From Deltaproteobacteria bacterium (GTDB lineage Bacteria > Myxococcota_A > Polyangia > Polyangiales > Ga0077539), in the NCBI GenBank assembly GCA_016218725.1, contig JACRDB010000151.1:1-39770 (forward strand): DNA of 39,770 nt, read 5' to 3'. The position numbers and the translations under genes are program-made. Position 1 is the stretch's first letter, and the number at the start of each line of letters is the position of its first letter. This document shows, in pieces, positions 38,531 to 39,770 of the stretch. Under the pieces are notes generated by a model that searched no databases, was not told where the DNA came from, and worked only from the letters and a program-made list of their open reading frames with translations.

Positions 38531-39770
38531 CCGTCACCGGGTAGCTCCGGGTCACGCAGTCGAAGCACCCGCTCCCGGTGAAGCCCGCCGTGAAGGTCCC
38601 CATGAACCGATTGTCCGTGGTGTAGGTCCCTGTAAGCGTGTAGGTCTCGTTGCACCCTCCCGGGAGGGTGCAGGTGACGTTCACCATGCGCGAGGCGCGG
38701 GAGGAGGGGCCGCGCATGGTGCAGTTGATCCCGCCGCCGTTGACCGTGAGCTCGGCGCCGGAGTCGCCGAAGGACAGGCTCCCGAAGCTGATGTTCACGA
38801 TCCCGAAGACGCAGTAGTGGGCGACCGCGGGGGCGACGAGCCAGGCGCCGGTGGGGTTGAAGGGGCGCGTGCAGCGGGCTGTGTCAAACGCGCAGGAGGC
38901 GCCGCATGCGAGGGTCCCGCCGGTGAAGCCCAGGCCCAGGGAGGTGCAGCTCTGGCCGTTGAGGTTCGTGCCGTCGCAGGCCTCGCCGGTGTCCAGGCGC
39001 CCGTTGCCGCAGTTGGGGCATGCGGTGGTGTCGAAGGTGCAGTCCGCGCGGCAGCGCAGGGTGCCCGGGCCGAAGCCCCGGGAGACGCAGGTGGCGCCGC
39101 CGAGGTCCCCGCCGTCGCACTGCTCGCCGGTGTCCACGCGCCCGTTGCCGCAGTTGGAGCACCCGGCGGTGTCCCAGCCCCCGCAGTCCGCCCGGCAGGT
39201 GGCCGTCCCCGAGACGAAGCCCAGGGCCGAGCAGGCCCGGGTGGAGCGCGCGCAGCAGGTGAAGGCCTCGTCGCAGGCGGCGTTGCAGTTGTCGTCGACG
39301 CCGTTGCAGGTCTCCGCGGGCGGGGCGCAGGCGTCCCAGGCGCAGCTCGCCAGGCACGTGCGCCGCCCGGCGCTCCCGCAGGTGGTGGTGCAGGCCCCGC
39401 CCGCGCCGGGCGCGCAGGCGAAGCCGTTGTCCACCACCCGGTCGCAGTCGTCGTCGCGGCCGTTGCACGTCTCCGCAGGGGGGCGGCACCCGGAGGGCCT
39501 GCCCATGGCGTCGCACACGGTGGTCCCGGCGCTCCCGCAGGTGGTGGTGCACGGGGCCGTGGTCGAGCAGCAGCCTTCGTCGGTGCGGCCGTCGCAGTTG
39601 TCGTCCCGGCCGTTGCAGGTCTCCGCGGGCGGTACGCAGGCGTCCCAGGCGCAGCTCGCCAGGCACGTGCGCCGCCCGGCGCTCCCGCAGGTGGTGGTGC
39701 AGGCCCCGCTCGCGCCGGGCGCGCACGCGAAGCCGTTGTCCACCACCATGTCGCAGTCGTCGTCGCGGCC
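38520..39770 (-). CDS. MopE-repeat, DUF4215-like Cys-rich secreted protein (5' end outside window)
   Basis: The leftward frame is open to the window edge and reads in phase through another repeat, so ATG 39749 is not the true start. At least three 'putative metal-binding' units are seen: ETCNGRDDNCDGRTDEG, ETCNGRDDDCDRVVDNG and ETCNGVDDNCNAACDE, of the MopE type (copper/calcium ligands), with interleaved CTTTCGSAGRRTC and CLASCAWDAC segments. Then come two or three DUF4215-like units (CGNGRVDTGEQCDGGDLGG, CGNGRLDTGEACDGTNLNG) and a C-terminal ~130-residue strand-rich domain (FSFGD-like, LTGTYTTDNRFMGTFTAGF) ending SYPVTATR, perhaps a calycin- or barrel-like binding module. Probably surface or secreted. 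Confidence 0.85.
   Translation of the reverse strand, partial: GRDDDCDMVVDNGFACAPGASGACTTTCGSAGRRTCLASCAWDACVPPAETCNGRDDNCDGRTDEGCCSTTAPCTTTCGSAGTTVCDAMGRPSGCRPPAETCNGRDDDCDRVVDNGFACAPGAGGACTTTCGSAGRRTCLASCAWDACAPPAETCNGVDDNCNAACDEAFTCCARSTRACSALGFVSGTATCRADCGGWDTAGCSNCGNGRVDTGEQCDGGDLGGATCVSRGFGPGTLRCRADCTFDTTACPNCGNGRLDTGEACDGTNLNGQSCTSLGLGFTGGTLACGASCAFDTARCTRPFNPTGAWLVAPAVAHYCVFGIVNISFGSLSFGDSGAELTVNGGGINCTMRGPSSRASRMVNVTCTLPGGCNETYTLTGTYTTDNRFMGTFTAGFTGSGCFDCVTRSYPVTATR
39301..39461 (-). repeat. copy A of a near-identical 161-bp repeat
   Basis: Matches 39610-39770 with about six mismatches over 161 bp, offset 309 bp (103 codons), so the protein repeats in phase. Copy B runs into the window edge and the repeat may continue. 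Confidence 0.9.
39610..39770 (-). repeat. copy B of the 161-bp repeat, cut by the window edge
   Basis: See copy A at 39301-39461. Differences include GG/TA near 39632, C/T near 39709 and CG/AT near 39748. Confidence 0.9.

Noticed and set aside
1..39770. tRNA, rRNA, insertion sequences, integrases or prophage genes
   Set aside because: No T-loop or anticodon-arm patterns, no DDE/HUH/recombinase motifs and no terminal inverted repeats seen by eye. A tRNAscan-SE and ISfinder run would settle it.

Overview
The window is very GC-rich DNA with the hallmarks of a myxobacterium (Myxococcota, probably Polyangiales-like). The markers are an MYXO-CTERM sorting tail, MopE-type metal-binding repeats, DUF4215-like and 43-residue Cys-rich repeats, TSP3/OmpA proteins, many lipoproteins with Asp/Thr/Pro linkers, a eukaryote-type Ser/Thr kinase and an FHA-sigma54 activator. 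I see no tRNA, rRNA, CRISPR array or transposase. The genus cannot be named from the sequence.

Layout. 1-2838: the end of a DUF4838-like protein overlapping an RCC1-propeller lipoprotein; this block appears to truncate a leftward gene (2838-3641). 4067-9265: a Cys-rich lipoprotein, a small WRC-motif lipoprotein, a membrane Ser/Thr kinase with an outer sensor domain, and a large secreted propeller protein. 9266-10739: an FHA/AAA+/Fis activator whose stop lies just upstream of a sigma54-like promoter and an inverted-repeat enhancer, forming a compact regulatory unit with the propeller gene. 11011: an orphan retropepsin-like protease. 14436-11482 (leftward): glycosyltransferase, two tiny membrane proteins and UppP, apparently one lipid-carrier/glycan operon. 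14489-22316 (rightward): a WD40-like protein, an M1 aminopeptidase lipoprotein and an FG-GAP lipoprotein. 22323-25006: an OmpA/TSP3 porin and an MFS transporter, divergent around a perfect inverted repeat. 25018-27998 (leftward): a propeller lipoprotein, a VOC-family protein preceded by a hairpin hiding its ribosome-binding site, and a Panacea (DUF4065) antitoxin-like gene followed in the same frame by a small candidate toxin. 33288-28172 (leftward): an operon of an MYXO-CTERM surface protein, two unknown proteins and ferrochelatase. 33401-39770: a nine-repeat Cys-rich lipoprotein with a fibrinogen-like C-terminus, a small unknown protein, a DEDDh exonuclease, an aminotransferase and the 3' part of a MopE-repeat protein.

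Themes. About eight genes encode lipoproteins and most of the rest with export signals are surface or periplasmic, so the region is largely a cell-envelope locus. Many starts lack a Shine-Dalgarno but have a TAnnnT box ending 6-9 nt before the start codon, a leaderless-transcription signature. The items I would follow up first are the sigma54 unit at 9266-9410, the Panacea locus with its cryptic in-frame partner, the SD-hiding hairpin at 27100-27130, and the leaderless pattern.
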